NCBI GenBank assembly: GCA_051873875.1
Contig: JBJEFI010000047.1
Location: forward strand, 1-14,483
DNA length: 14,483 nucleotides
DNA from: JBJEFI01 sp051873875
GTDB taxonomy: Bacteria; Bacillota; Bacilli; Bacillales; Bacillaceae_G
Direction of reading: 5' to 3'
Position 1 is the stretch's first letter; every line of letters starts with the position of its first letter. A program made the translations under genes and the position numbers. Of the stretch, positions 6,195 to 12,674 are shown in pieces. The notes below the pieces were generated by a model. The model saw only the letters and a program-made list of their open reading frames with translations, was not told the origin of the DNA and made no database searches.

Positions 6195-6624
6195 ATTCCA
6201 TCATTTCAATTTCAATACTACGTTCTTGTTTTGATTTTGGAACATGAATTTCCAAAATACCATTTTTGTAACGGGCGGTGATTTGGTCAGTTGAATAGCT
6301 AAAAGGTAATGAAATAGTGCGACTAAAAACACCAATAAATCGCTCTGATTTTATTAATTTGTCTTTTGGAATAGGATAGGTATACGGGACACTGCCTTGA
6401 ATAATTAATTGACTTCCATTTTGCTTTAATTGAATATCTTTCACTGATTTTAAGCCTGGGACTTCTACAAGCACAACACCTTCTGAATCCGTTTGATACA
6501 CATCAACTGACGGGCCACGTTTTGGAATCATTCTTTGTAAATCACCCCAAAATTGTTCTCCAAGCACTTCCTCTACATTATCCGGAAACACATTCCAATC
6601 AAATCCATCCTTCTTCTCTCTCAC
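6193..6624 (-). CDS. Hsp20/alpha-crystallin small heat-shock protein
   Basis: A 143-residue cytoplasmic ATP-independent chaperone that holds unfolding proteins. The alpha-crystallin domain covers about residues 40-135: PSVDVYQTDSEGVVLVEVPG, then FSRTISLPFSYSTDQITARYKNGILEIHVPK, which includes the conserved A-x-(Y)-x-NGIL beta-strand. The usual C-terminal I-x-I motif appears as SIEIEM. GTG 6624 is chosen because AAGGGGTGA lies 5-8 bases before it. The GTG at 6633 sits inside that site and is unlikely. No CIRCE element or CtsR heptad pair is visible upstream, so heat control, if any, is by another route. It is divergent from the radical SAM gene. Confidence 0.85.
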   Translation of the reverse strand: MREKKDGFDWNVFPDNVEEVLGEQFWGDLQRMIPKRGPSVDVYQTDSEGVVLVEVPGLKSVKDIQLKQNGSQLIIQGSVPYTYPIPKDKLIKSERFIGVFSRTISLPFSYSTDQITARYKNGILEIHVPKSKQERSIEIEMME

Positions 6625-6706
6625 CTTTATCACCCCTTATTTTTAATATATGAACAAAACTCACAAAACTTTAACAATTCAAATAAATCATACACCTTTT
6701 TATTAC

Positions 6707-6712
6707 TATAAT
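6707..6712 (+). promoter_or_regulatory. -10 element for the radical SAM gene
   Basis: A consensus TATAAT lies about 33 bases before the ATG of the radical SAM gene. No good -35 is seen at 16-18 bases upstream, so the promoter may depend on an activator or be weak. Confidence 0.4.
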
Positions 6713-6744
6713 AAAGAGGAGAATACACAAAGGGGGCCAATTTT

Positions 6745-7824
6745 ATGCAAGTATTAGAAACACCTAATCAGCAAACAACGAAGCCACCACGTTTAATCTT
6801 TTGGGAACTAACAGAACGCTGTAATTTGAAGTGTATTCATTGTCGAGCTACTGCTCAACCAAATCGAAATCCAGAAGAATTAACATACGAAGAAATATGT
6901 AAAACGATCGACAACATTGCTTCTTTTACCAACCCAATCTTAGTGCTTACTGGTGGCGAACCTTTGTGCCGACCTGATATTTTCGACATTGCCAGCTATG
7001 CTTGTCAAAAGGGGATTACAACAACATTAGCAACCAATGGCACCCTTATTACGGATGACATTGCCAAACAATTAAAAGAAATTGGCATCAAGCGTGCTGC
7101 TATTAGCTTTGATGGTCCAACGTCAGCCATTCACGATAATTTCCGTGGAATTCCTGGCTCTTTTGAAGAAGCCATTAGAGGGGCCAAATTAATAAAAAAA
7201 CACGGCATTGAACTACAAATTAATACAACAATTACAAAGCACAACGTTGCTTTTTTAGAAGATATTATCGAACTTGCCCACCAATTAAACGTAAATGCCT
7301 TACATTTATTTATGCTCGTTCCGGTTGGCTGTGGCGTTCAAATTACAGAATCCAACATGCTAAGTGCTGAAAAATATGAAGAAGTACTGCATTGGTTTTA
7401 TGAACGTTCAAGAGAAGTGCCATTCGAAATTCGAGCAACTTGTGCCCCACACTACTATCGAATTATGGCACAAGAAATAACAAAACGTGGAGAACGATTC
7501 GTTCGAAATAAACAAGGCATGCATGCCTTGACCAAAGGTTGCCTAGCAGGAACTGGCGTCTGCTTTATTTCTCATAAAGGAAACGTACAACCATGTGGTT
7601 ACTTACCTGTATTCGCTGGTAACATTCGTCAAACACCTCTAAGCGAAATTTGGAACAATGCACCTTTATTCCAAACACTGCGAGACACATCTCAATTAGA
7701 AGGAAAATGTTCTTATTGTGAATTCGTGAACATTTGCTCTGGCTGTCGCGCCCGTGCCTTCTATGAAAGTGGCTCTTATTTAACAGAAGAACCATATTGC
7801 TTATATGAACCTACACAACGATAA
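6745..7824 (+). CDS. radical SAM/SPASM protein, AhbD/NirJ-like
   Basis: A 359-residue iron-sulfur enzyme. The SAM-binding 4Fe-4S motif is CNLKCIHC (Cys26, 30, 33), followed by TGGEPL (69-74) and a standard radical SAM barrel. The C-terminal SPASM region carries cysteines at 266, 273, 284, 322, 325, 331, 334 and 352 (GCLAGTGVCFISHKGNVQPCGYLP, then CSYC-x5-CSGC). The arrangement resembles the alternative haem synthase AhbD and related NirJ proteins, whose SPASM segment has the same GC-AG-G/PCGYLP flavour. Bacilli usually make haem by the coproporphyrin route, so the substrate here is unknown. No RiPP precursor or haem gene lies beside it. AAGGGGG precedes the ATG. A P-loop protein follows after 84 bases on the same strand. 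Confidence 0.85.
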   Translation: MQVLETPNQQTTKPPRLIFWELTERCNLKCIHCRATAQPNRNPEELTYEEICKTIDNIASFTNPILVLTGGEPLCRPDIFDIASYACQKGITTTLATNGTLITDDIAKQLKEIGIKRAAISFDGPTSAIHDNFRGIPGSFEEAIRGAKLIKKHGIELQINTTITKHNVAFLEDIIELAHQLNVNALHLFMLVPVGCGVQITESNMLSAEKYEEVLHWFYERSREVPFEIRATCAPHYYRIMAQEITKRGERFVRNKQGMHALTKGCLAGTGVCFISHKGNVQPCGYLPVFAGNIRQTPLSEIWNNAPLFQTLRDTSQLEGKCSYCEFVNICSGCRARAFYESGSYLTEEPYCLYEPTQR

Positions 7825-7859
7825 ATTTTAAAACCATAGAAGCTAAGGAGAGGATAACA

Positions 7860-7886
7860 ATGGAAATGACAATAGATACGAGATAG
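7860..7886 (+). CDS. eight-codon ORF with strong ribosome binding site
   Basis: ATG at 7860 follows AAGGAGAGG at good spacing and opens MEMTIDTR, then TAG. It ends 22 bases before the TTG of the P-loop gene, which has its own AGGAGG. It could be a leader peptide that tunes translation of the next gene, or the stub of a lost gene. Function cannot be inferred. Confidence 0.3.
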   Translation: MEMTIDTR

Positions 7887-7908
7887 TTATATATAGGAGG
7901 ACGTTTCA

Positions 7909-8730
7909 TTGAAAAATAAATTATTTATTGTAGAAGGTTTGCCCTGTTCAGGAAAAAGTACAACAGCTAACTATCTATCTGAATATCTTTTAAAGAAAAC
8001 AAAAGATGTTTTATACTATGATGAAGGAACAGTAGGACATCCAGCAGATTATGAATTTCATGCATTTATGCCGAAAAACGATATGCATATATTAACGAAT
8101 AAACAGCAAGAAAAAATAAAAGCTATTCGTGTTAAAGTAAATGACGGATTCGTAATCCCATTAGCAGAAGTCCATGATGATCAAGACTTATTTTCTAAGT
8201 TAATTCCTTATAAAATATATGACTGTTTACCATGGGAAACGGAAATGCCGATCATGCTATATCATTGGGGTGAATTTGCACAACAAGCATCAAAAGAAGA
8301 TACGATCTATGTCTTCAACTGTTGCTTTTTGCAAAATCCACTATGTGAAATGATGATGCGTTTTAATTTTTCGTATGAAGTGATAATAGGTTATATTCAG
8401 CATATTTATGAATGTATCAAATGTTTAAATCCTGTTGTTGTCTATTTAAAAACAGACAATCCGAACAAAAGAATTACTGAGGTTTCAGTACAGCGAGATA
8501 AGGAATGGCTAACAAGTGTCATTGACTACCACACCTCGCAAGGATACGGCAAAGAAAATCAGTTAGTTGGATTTGATGGCTATATTTCCTGCCTTGAAAA
8601 AAGACAGGCCGTGGAATTGAGTATATTAGAGCAGATTCCAATTGAAAAAATAGTTATAGCCAATCCGTTTGAAAACTGGGAACGTACATATGATGAAATA
8701 GCTGATTATATTAGTAGACTAAATAGATAG
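7909..8730 (+). CDS. P-loop NTPase, kinase-like, substrate unknown
   Basis: A 273-residue soluble protein. Walker A is GLPCSGKST at residues 10-18, near the N-terminus as in small-molecule and nucleoside kinases. VVVYLKTDNPNKRI, about two thirds along, is a typical later beta-strand of the fold in which an acidic residue is followed by a basic lid region. The start is TTG 7909 with AGGAGG about 8 bases before it; this TTG fits better than any later ATG, because Walker A must remain in the protein. I do not recognise the exact family. Phosphorylation of a small molecule or antibiotic-like compound is possible but unproven. It may be cotranscribed with the radical SAM gene, since no terminator is seen between them. 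Confidence 0.75.
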   Translation: MKNKLFIVEGLPCSGKSTTANYLSEYLLKKTKDVLYYDEGTVGHPADYEFHAFMPKNDMHILTNKQQEKIKAIRVKVNDGFVIPLAEVHDDQDLFSKLIPYKIYDCLPWETEMPIMLYHWGEFAQQASKEDTIYVFNCCFLQNPLCEMMMRFNFSYEVIIGYIQHIYECIKCLNPVVVYLKTDNPNKRITEVSVQRDKEWLTSVIDYHTSQGYGKENQLVGFDGYISCLEKRQAVELSILEQIPIEKIVIANPFENWERTYDEIADYISRLNR

Positions 8731-8772
8731 AAATCACATCAAATGAAGTCTCTATTTAAAGTAATATTCCCT

Positions 8773-8810
8773 AAAAAATAACCCTGTCAATTTTGACGGG
8801 GTTATTTTTT
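8773..8810. terminator. bidirectional intrinsic terminator
   Basis: A long stem (8773-8790 with 8793-8810; core ATAACCCTGTCAA with its complement, one G-U pair) has A-runs on the left arm and T-runs on the right, suitable for stopping both the P-loop gene (+) and the DinB gene (-). Confidence 0.85.
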
Positions 8811-8824
8811 CTAATCTTGAGCGC

Positions 8825-9283
8825 CTATATAATTCGTTCAATCTGCTCAAAGTGATGTTTATCATGGACAGCTAAAGCTTCAAAGTAAGGGTATAGAGAT
8901 AACGTAGCACTGCCAATCTTAAACTCCCTCTCCCACAAGTCATCCTCTAACATATTTATTACATGAATAAGGTACTGTCTACTTTCAACTAATCGTTTAA
9001 TCGTTTCTTCCTTTGTTCTAGCTTGACTATCGATAGATGCTTGATCATTAATGATTTGCGTATCGGGACTTTTAGGCATACCCATTCCTTTCACTAAATA
9101 TGGAAGACGCTGGCATACAACGAACTCATCCCAAGGAATCAAATGTCCAATTACCTCGGCGATTGTCCATTTTCCTTTCTCGATTGGAGTTCGCCATTGC
9201 TCTTCTGATAAACTGTTTAACTTCTCTACCCATTCGATTGTATGCTTATAATGATTGATTACATGTTTCTTTTTCTCATTCAC
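8825..9283 (-). CDS. DinB/YfiT-like putative metal-dependent protein
   Basis: A 152-residue four-helix-bundle protein of the DinB superfamily. The expected metal ligands are present: a histidine in VIGHL (about residue 47) and the HDKHH motif near the C-terminus (about 140-144), giving the H...HxxxH triad. LSEEQWRTPIEKGKWTIAEVIGHL is a typical DinB N-terminal segment. In bacilli such proteins are often thiol transferases or of unknown role. The start GTG 9283 is preferred, because AGGA lies 9 bases before it. The TTG at 9292 is immediately against that site. The gene lies 15 bases after the 73-residue gene, so they form an operon. Confidence 0.8.
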   Translation of the reverse strand: MNEKKKHVINHYKHTIEWVEKLNSLSEEQWRTPIEKGKWTIAEVIGHLIPWDEFVVCQRLPYLVKGMGMPKSPDTQIINDQASIDSQARTKEETIKRLVESRQYLIHVINMLEDDLWEREFKIGSATLSLYPYFEALAVHDKHHFEQIERII

Positions 9284-9298
9284 TTTGATCAATCCTAT

Positions 9299-9520
9299 CT
9301 ATTTCGTAATTTGCTGATATACCACATTTGTATTCGTCAATACGACCTCTTCTACTAATTCAGCATTTTCTTTATCTAGCCTTCCAAAGGTATGGTTATA
9401 TTGATCGATAATTATTGCTTCTCCATTGTTTTGATGAAACCAAATAAGATAGTCTATTAATTTCTTCGTCATTTTTTGTTCATCCTTCAAAAATAACGTT
9501 ACATCCTCTTTTCTAGCCAT
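9299..9520 (-). CDS. 73-residue protein, possibly the 3' part of a disrupted gene
   Basis: A soluble-looking 73-residue protein, rich in charged residues (MARKEDVTLFLKDEQKMTKK, then GEAIIIDQYNHTFGRL). I do not recognise it. ATG 9520 has no convincing ribosome binding site. The frame remains open upstream and reads WEEHLKVE before the ATG, back to a TGA inside the adjacent insertion at about 9555-9648, which suggests the gene once began further upstream. A strong AAGGAGG and a hydrophobic N-terminus lie on the same strand beyond that insertion (9629-9713). Translation from 9520 may be weak or absent. The DinB gene follows 15 bases after the stop. Confidence 0.5.
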   Translation of the reverse strand: MARKEDVTLFLKDEQKMTKKLIDYLIWFHQNNGEAIIIDQYNHTFGRLDKENAELVEEVVLTNTNVVYQQITK

Positions 9521-9554
9521 TTCAACTTTTAGATGTTCTTCCCATTTAATTTGT

Positions 9555-9648
9555 ATAAAGTGAAACTTCCATCAGTGGAAGTTTTCCTTCATCTCCCACT
9601 TAAATCGCTAAGTTTTGAAATGGGAGTCTTAGTGGCAGTCAGAACGGG
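9555..9648 (-). mobile_element. solo hairpin-rich insertion resembling a non-autonomous IS200/IS605 end
   Basis: On - the block runs from CCCGTTCTGAC to TTTCACTTTAT, with TTTAT directly preceding its left edge and forming its right edge. It holds AAACTTCCA paired with TGGAAGTTT (9563-9571 with 9576-9584, four-base loop), CTCCCA with TGGGAG (9593-9598 with 9621-9626), and a nested ACTTA/TAAGT. Ends with imperfect palindromes, a short AT-rich pentamer at each cleavage point and no target duplication fit the IS200/IS605 mode and its TnpB guide-RNA ends. No TnpA or TnpB ORF is present. Exact borders and the family are inference. Confidence 0.45.
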
Positions 9649-9697
9649 ATAAAATAAAAATAAACACTACGGCTAAGGACATATTCCACTTTTTCAC
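9629..9697 (-). pseudogene. short hydrophobic N-terminus cut by the insertion
   Basis: GTG 9697 follows a strong AAGGAGG (9707-9713) with 9 bases between, a better signal than that of the downstream 73-residue gene. The 22 codons begin MKKWNMSLAVVFIFIL, a signal-anchor-like start, then change into SRSDCH and a stop, all within the hairpin-rich insertion. The simplest reading is a signal peptide or membrane anchor whose remainder was displaced. Precise removal of 9555-9648 gives a frame that ends after eight more codons (YKLNGKNI), while a one-base shift joins it to WEEHLKVE and the 73-residue protein. Which was the ancestor is unclear. Confidence 0.4.
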
Positions 9698-9825
9698 ACG
9701 TAAATACCTCCTTGTATGTTTATTCCACTAGTAACAAATGTGAATCAGCATTAGTTGATTCTTTTAAATAAAATTCGATTGTGCTCCAAAAATTCCTTCT
9801 TCTAATTGATTCAACAATTAGGATT
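9649..9825. other. intergenic, two small inverted repeats, no clear gene
   Basis: Apart from the ribosome binding site and start of the truncated N-terminus (9629-9713), this stretch holds GAATCA/TGATTC (9742-9747 with 9756-9761) and CTAATTG/CAATTAG (9802-9808 with 9815-9821). Neither has a proper terminator tail. I see no RNA gene. Together with the flanking fragments it looks like decayed sequence. Confidence 0.4.
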
Positions 9826-10013
9826 ATGTCTCACTATAATGAAACGAACAAAATGAAGATTATTCATATGGCAGTTGTGGTGCAAAATGTCAAAATACAT
9901 TACAGCTAGATTGCTTTTTAACTGAAACCCCATTCTATTTATATGAAGGGTTATCAAAGGAAAAGTTGAAAAATTTTATCTTGCTTCCCATTAATAATAA
10001 GTCGTTAACTTAA
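9826..10013 (+). pseudogene. small frameshifted ORF with three cysteines
   Basis: Two overlapping frames look like one small protein broken by a single-base loss in an A-run (around 9849-9853). ATG 9826 opens MSHYNETNK. The next frame continues NEDYSYGSCGAKCQNTLQLD and then a C, a short polar stretch and INNKSLT, ending at TAA 10011-10013. The second frame has no start of its own before an internal TTG late in it. The ribosome binding site (AGGA, 2 bases from the ATG) is poor. Cysteine spacing is C-x3-C then C-x7-C. The family is not recognised. It may be a decayed gene or a sequencing error. Confidence 0.3.
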
Positions 10014-10049
10014 AGAAACAAAAATAAAGAAGTAAATAGGAAAGAGTGA

Positions 10050-10086
10050 AAAAAGAACACTAGATTACGCATTTAGTGTTCTTTTT
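10050..10086. terminator. bidirectional intrinsic terminator downstream of lysS
   Basis: AAAAAGAACACTA (10050-10062) pairs perfectly with TAGTGTTCTTTTT (10074-10086) around an 11-base loop. The A- and T-runs within the arms allow termination in either direction. It is about 110 bases beyond the lysS stop on - and 36 bases beyond the broken small ORF on +. Confidence 0.8.
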
Positions 10087-10197
10087 ATCTATATATAGCT
10101 ATTCATAAAAAGTAATTATAAATATATTTTTCCCTTTTCTTTTCGATTCATAGAGGGCTGTATCTACGCTCATATGCATATACACACTTTTTAACTC

Positions 10198-11658
10198 TTA
10201 CAATTTTTTCGTTAATGGAAAGAAAACACAATCTTTAATCGTATCGGTATCTGTTAAGGTCATTAACAGGCGTTCAATTCCAAATCCAAAGCCGGAAATT
10301 GGTGGCATCCCATATTCCATCGCTATTAAATAATCTTCATCCATCTCCATTGCTTCTGCGTCTCCATTGCTTTTAAGAAGTGCTTGTTCCTCCAAGCGTT
10401 TTCGTTGTTCAACTGGGTCAACTAACTCAGAATAAGCATTTATAATTTCTGCTCCATTAATGACTAATTGGAAACGGTCAGTAAGCATCGGATTATGATT
10501 ATTTGCTCTAGCAAGTGGCGATAAGTCAATTGGATGCTGAATTAAGAAAGTTGGTCTCACAATTTTAGGTCGACACACTTTTTTATAAAGAAGATCAATG
10601 AAATTCCCTCGTCCTAAAGCATCAATATCTGGATGTTCTAATTCAATATTTCTTCGTTTCGTTTCTTCATATAAGCTCGCAACATCTGGATAAAGGTCAA
10701 GGTCGATTCCTGTATCTTTTAAGATAATATCTCGAAATGAGACAACCTCCCATTCTAATGAAAAATCAATTGGTTGCTCTTGTATCGTAATTGTCGTTGT
10801 ATGAAAGGTATCCTCAAGGACAAATAAAACCATCTGACGCATTAAATTCATTGTATCCTCATAGTTCCAGTATGCAGCATATCCTTCAACCATTGTAAAT
10901 TCTTGCAGATGTTGAGGACTTATCCCTTCATTTCTAAAGCACTTTGCAAATTCAAATACTTTCGTAAATCCTCCTACAATTAATCGTTTTAGGTACGTTT
11001 CTGGTGCAATTCGTAAGTTTAATTCCGTATCCAATGCATTATGAAATGTTTGAAATGGTTTCGCTAATGCACCTGAAGACGTATGTTGTAAAACAGGTGT
11101 TTCTACCTCTAAGAAATGGTTATCCTCAAAGAATCTTCGAATCGAACGCATCATTTGTGTTCGAAGTAATAACCGATTTTGAGTGTCTTTTGTCATGATT
11201 AAGTCTAAATATCGTTGTCTATATCGCAGTTCCACATTACTTAAACCATGCCATTTTTCTGGAAGAGGTCGCAACGCCTTACCAAGAAATACGTAACTTT
11301 CAACCCGTAGCGTTTTCTCTTTTGTTTTTGTCGTGTACATGTTTCCTTCTACACCAATAAAATCACCAATATCTAAAAACCTTTGAAAATCATCATACGC
11401 CCCTTCGCCAACTTCATCCTTTTTCAAAAGGAGCTGCAAACTTCCTTGTATGTTGGATATTGTAATAAAGCTTAATTTATTAAAGTTTCGAATCCCCATT
11501 ATTCGTCCAGCAACTCGGACGCCAGCCGTTCCATCCTCAAGTAATGCTGCTTCCTGTAATTCATAATTTGTTGAAAACCTTTCTGGATATGCAGCAATTC
11601 CTTGTGATTTCAACTCATTTACTTTCTCTATTCTTCTCGTCATTTGCTCATTACTCAT
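10198..11658 (-). CDS. lysS: lysyl-tRNA synthetase, class II, divergent form
   Basis: A 486-residue cytoplasmic enzyme that charges tRNA-Lys with lysine. The anticodon-binding OB fold lies at about residues 46-125, and RQRYLDLI at about 147-154. Motif 1 is FLEVETPVLQ (182-191). Motif 2 is FRNEGISPQHLQEFTMVEGYAAY (241-263), with the conserved Arg and the EFTM-E lysine-site residues. Motif 3 is GFGFGIERLLM (456-466), ending in the conserved Arg. Compared with housekeeping Bacillus LysS, motif 2 begins FEFAKCFRNEG instead of YEIGRVFRNEG, and motif 3 reads GFGFGIER instead of GLGIGIDR, so it may be a second copy. ATG 11658 follows GGGAGTG. The T-box leader upstream implies induction when tRNA-Lys is uncharged. 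Confidence 0.92.
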   Translation of the reverse strand: MSNEQMTRRIEKVNELKSQGIAAYPERFSTNYELQEAALLEDGTAGVRVAGRIMGIRNFNKLSFITISNIQGSLQLLLKKDEVGEGAYDDFQRFLDIGDFIGVEGNMYTTKTKEKTLRVESYVFLGKALRPLPEKWHGLSNVELRYRQRYLDLIMTKDTQNRLLLRTQMMRSIRRFFEDNHFLEVETPVLQHTSSGALAKPFQTFHNALDTELNLRIAPETYLKRLIVGGFTKVFEFAKCFRNEGISPQHLQEFTMVEGYAAYWNYEDTMNLMRQMVLFVLEDTFHTTTITIQEQPIDFSLEWEVVSFRDIILKDTGIDLDLYPDVASLYEETKRRNIELEHPDIDALGRGNFIDLLYKKVCRPKIVRPTFLIQHPIDLSPLARANNHNPMLTDRFQLVINGAEIINAYSELVDPVEQRKRLEEQALLKSNGDAEAMEMDEDYLIAMEYGMPPISGFGFGIERLLMTLTDTDTIKDCVFFPLTKKL

Positions 11659-11712
11659 TCTTTTTCACTCCCATACTTTATTTGTTATCAGACTTGTAAT
11701 GCTTGTATAAAT

Positions 11713-11758
11713 AAAAAAACTCTCACCCCCAAGATTATTCATCTTGAGGACGAGAGTT
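11713..11758 (-). terminator. T-box-controlled intrinsic terminator
   Basis: On -, AACTCTC pairs with GAGAGTT, with an inner TCAAGAT/ATCTTG stem, and is followed by seven T. It lies 31-40 bases before the lysS ribosome binding site. Its left arm follows the antiterminator, so the two structures compete. Confidence 0.88.
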
Positions 11759-12035
11759 GTTAACTTCGTGGTACCACCTCAGTTTGTTAATATGTCACCA
11801 TATCAACCTCTTCGGGTACGGCAATGGAAACAATGGCTTATACCCTATCTCTTTAACGGGAGATCCCGTCGCAGCATCACTAAGCATCTAAGCTTAGATC
11901 CATGCGATAGCTCCAAGTCTTTTTTCATTAAGATTATTATTACTCCTTTCCACCAACAGGAGCTCTCTGGAAATAATGAATCAAAACTACTCTTCTCTTC
12001 ATCGCCATGTTTTGAATATTCAATGATTTTAAAAA
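11713..12035 (-). promoter_or_regulatory. T-box riboswitch leader of lysS
   Basis: Read on -, the lysS leader has the ordered T-box parts. Stem I base is GCGAT/ATCGC (12001-12005 with 11904-11908). The AGTA bulge is at 11988-11991. The distal AGAGAG (11963-11968) is followed by a GGTGGAAAGGAG-type apical loop. A likely specifier A-run is in GAAAAAAGA (11918-11926), giving AAA or AAG for Lys. Stem III is ACGGGATCTCCCGT (11856-11869). The T-box sequence GAGGTGGTACCACG (11767-11780) carries the UGGU bulge that would pair with an ACCA end. The terminator (11713-11758) follows. Uncharged tRNA-Lys would favour readthrough into lysS. Confidence 0.88.
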
Positions 12036-12036
12036 C

Positions 12037-12065
12037 ATATTATAAAATTTATGCAACTTAGTCAA
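12037..12065 (-). promoter_or_regulatory. probable promoter of the T-box/lysS unit
   Basis: On -, TTGACT (12065-12060) is followed by TAATAT/TATAAT overlapping at 12044-12037, with a 17-base spacer for TAATAT. It lies just upstream of the first T-box stem, where the transcript should start. Confidence 0.6.
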
Positions 12066-12132
12066 GGATTGACCATAGTTTACACACTTTTCTTTCTTGT
12101 TATACCCACATAAACACCTAACTAAAAGAATT

Positions 12133-12435
12133 TTATTTTAATAACCTCTCTTTATTTTCCCGATAGATATTTAATAAAATCATCGTTATGACATTGTAAA
12201 GGAAAAACATTATCACCGATGCGATAAATGCCCCAACACTAAATTGAATGTAAAAGGCTTGTTTGAAATTTGGAATACTAGCGATGATTGAGAAGAAAAA
12301 GGACAGCATCGGTAAAATGAATCCAATCCATTTATATTCTAATTTAACTAAATTTTTTTGAAGATAATACGCAGGGAGAATGAAAAGTAATCCTACAATC
12401 ATCAAAAGAAACATGGAATTAATATTGCTAAACAT
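12133..12435 (-). CDS. small three-helix membrane protein
   Basis: A 100-residue protein with hydrophobic segments at about residues 7-25, 36-53 and 66-92, and a charged C-terminal tail (YRENKERLLK). No signature motif is visible and I do not recognise the family. ATG 12435 has a strong ribosome binding site (AAGGGGGAC). A nine-codon ORF with its own site lies just upstream. The promoter is probably the TATAAT at 12525-12520. It ends shortly before the lysS promoter, with no clear terminator, so it might read into the T-box unit. Confidence 0.65.
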   Translation of the reverse strand: MFSNINSMFLLMIVGLLFILPAYYLQKNLVKLEYKWIGFILPMLSFFFSIIASIPNFKQAFYIQFSVGAFIASVIMFFLYNVITMILLNIYRENKERLLK

Positions 12436-12453
12436 AAAAAGTCCCCCTTTTTC

Positions 12454-12483
12454 TTAATTTATATGAATCCATTTCTTTAACAT
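12454..12483 (-). CDS. nine-codon upstream ORF
   Basis: ATG 12483 follows AAGGAG at 9-base spacing and encodes MLKKWIHIN before TAA. It ends 18 bases before the ATG of the three-helix membrane protein. It may be a leader peptide. The two lysines and the nearby lysS are suggestive only, and there is no visible terminator/antiterminator pair here. Confidence 0.3.
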   Translation of the reverse strand: MLKKWIHIN

Positions 12484-12519
12484 CCGTCCAAACTCCTTCT
12501 AAATCAATTCTCTATTTTA

Positions 12520-12525
12520 ATTATA
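12520..12525 (-). promoter_or_regulatory. -10 element upstream of the small membrane gene
   Basis: A consensus TATAAT on - lies about 40 bases before the nine-codon ORF. The matching -35 is poor. Confidence 0.35.
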
Positions 12526-12674
12526 CATTTAAATAGGAGTAGATAAGTAGTTTAGACACTATACGTTTCTATTTTTTAAATGAATCACTATAGTTGAACG
12601 CCATTTCAAACATAATTAAAATAGAATGTAGTGCAACAGCCAATAACGATATAAAGTTCAAAGGGGATATGTAT

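Noticed and set aside
6634..6744. CIRCE or CtsR site upstream of the small heat-shock gene
   Set aside because: Neither TTAGCACTC-N9-GAGTGCTAA nor the CtsR heptad repeat is present.
11744..12061. 105-codon ORF on +
   Set aside because: It lies antisense to the T-box leader of lysS and its sequence is explained by the RNA structure; no family-like protein.
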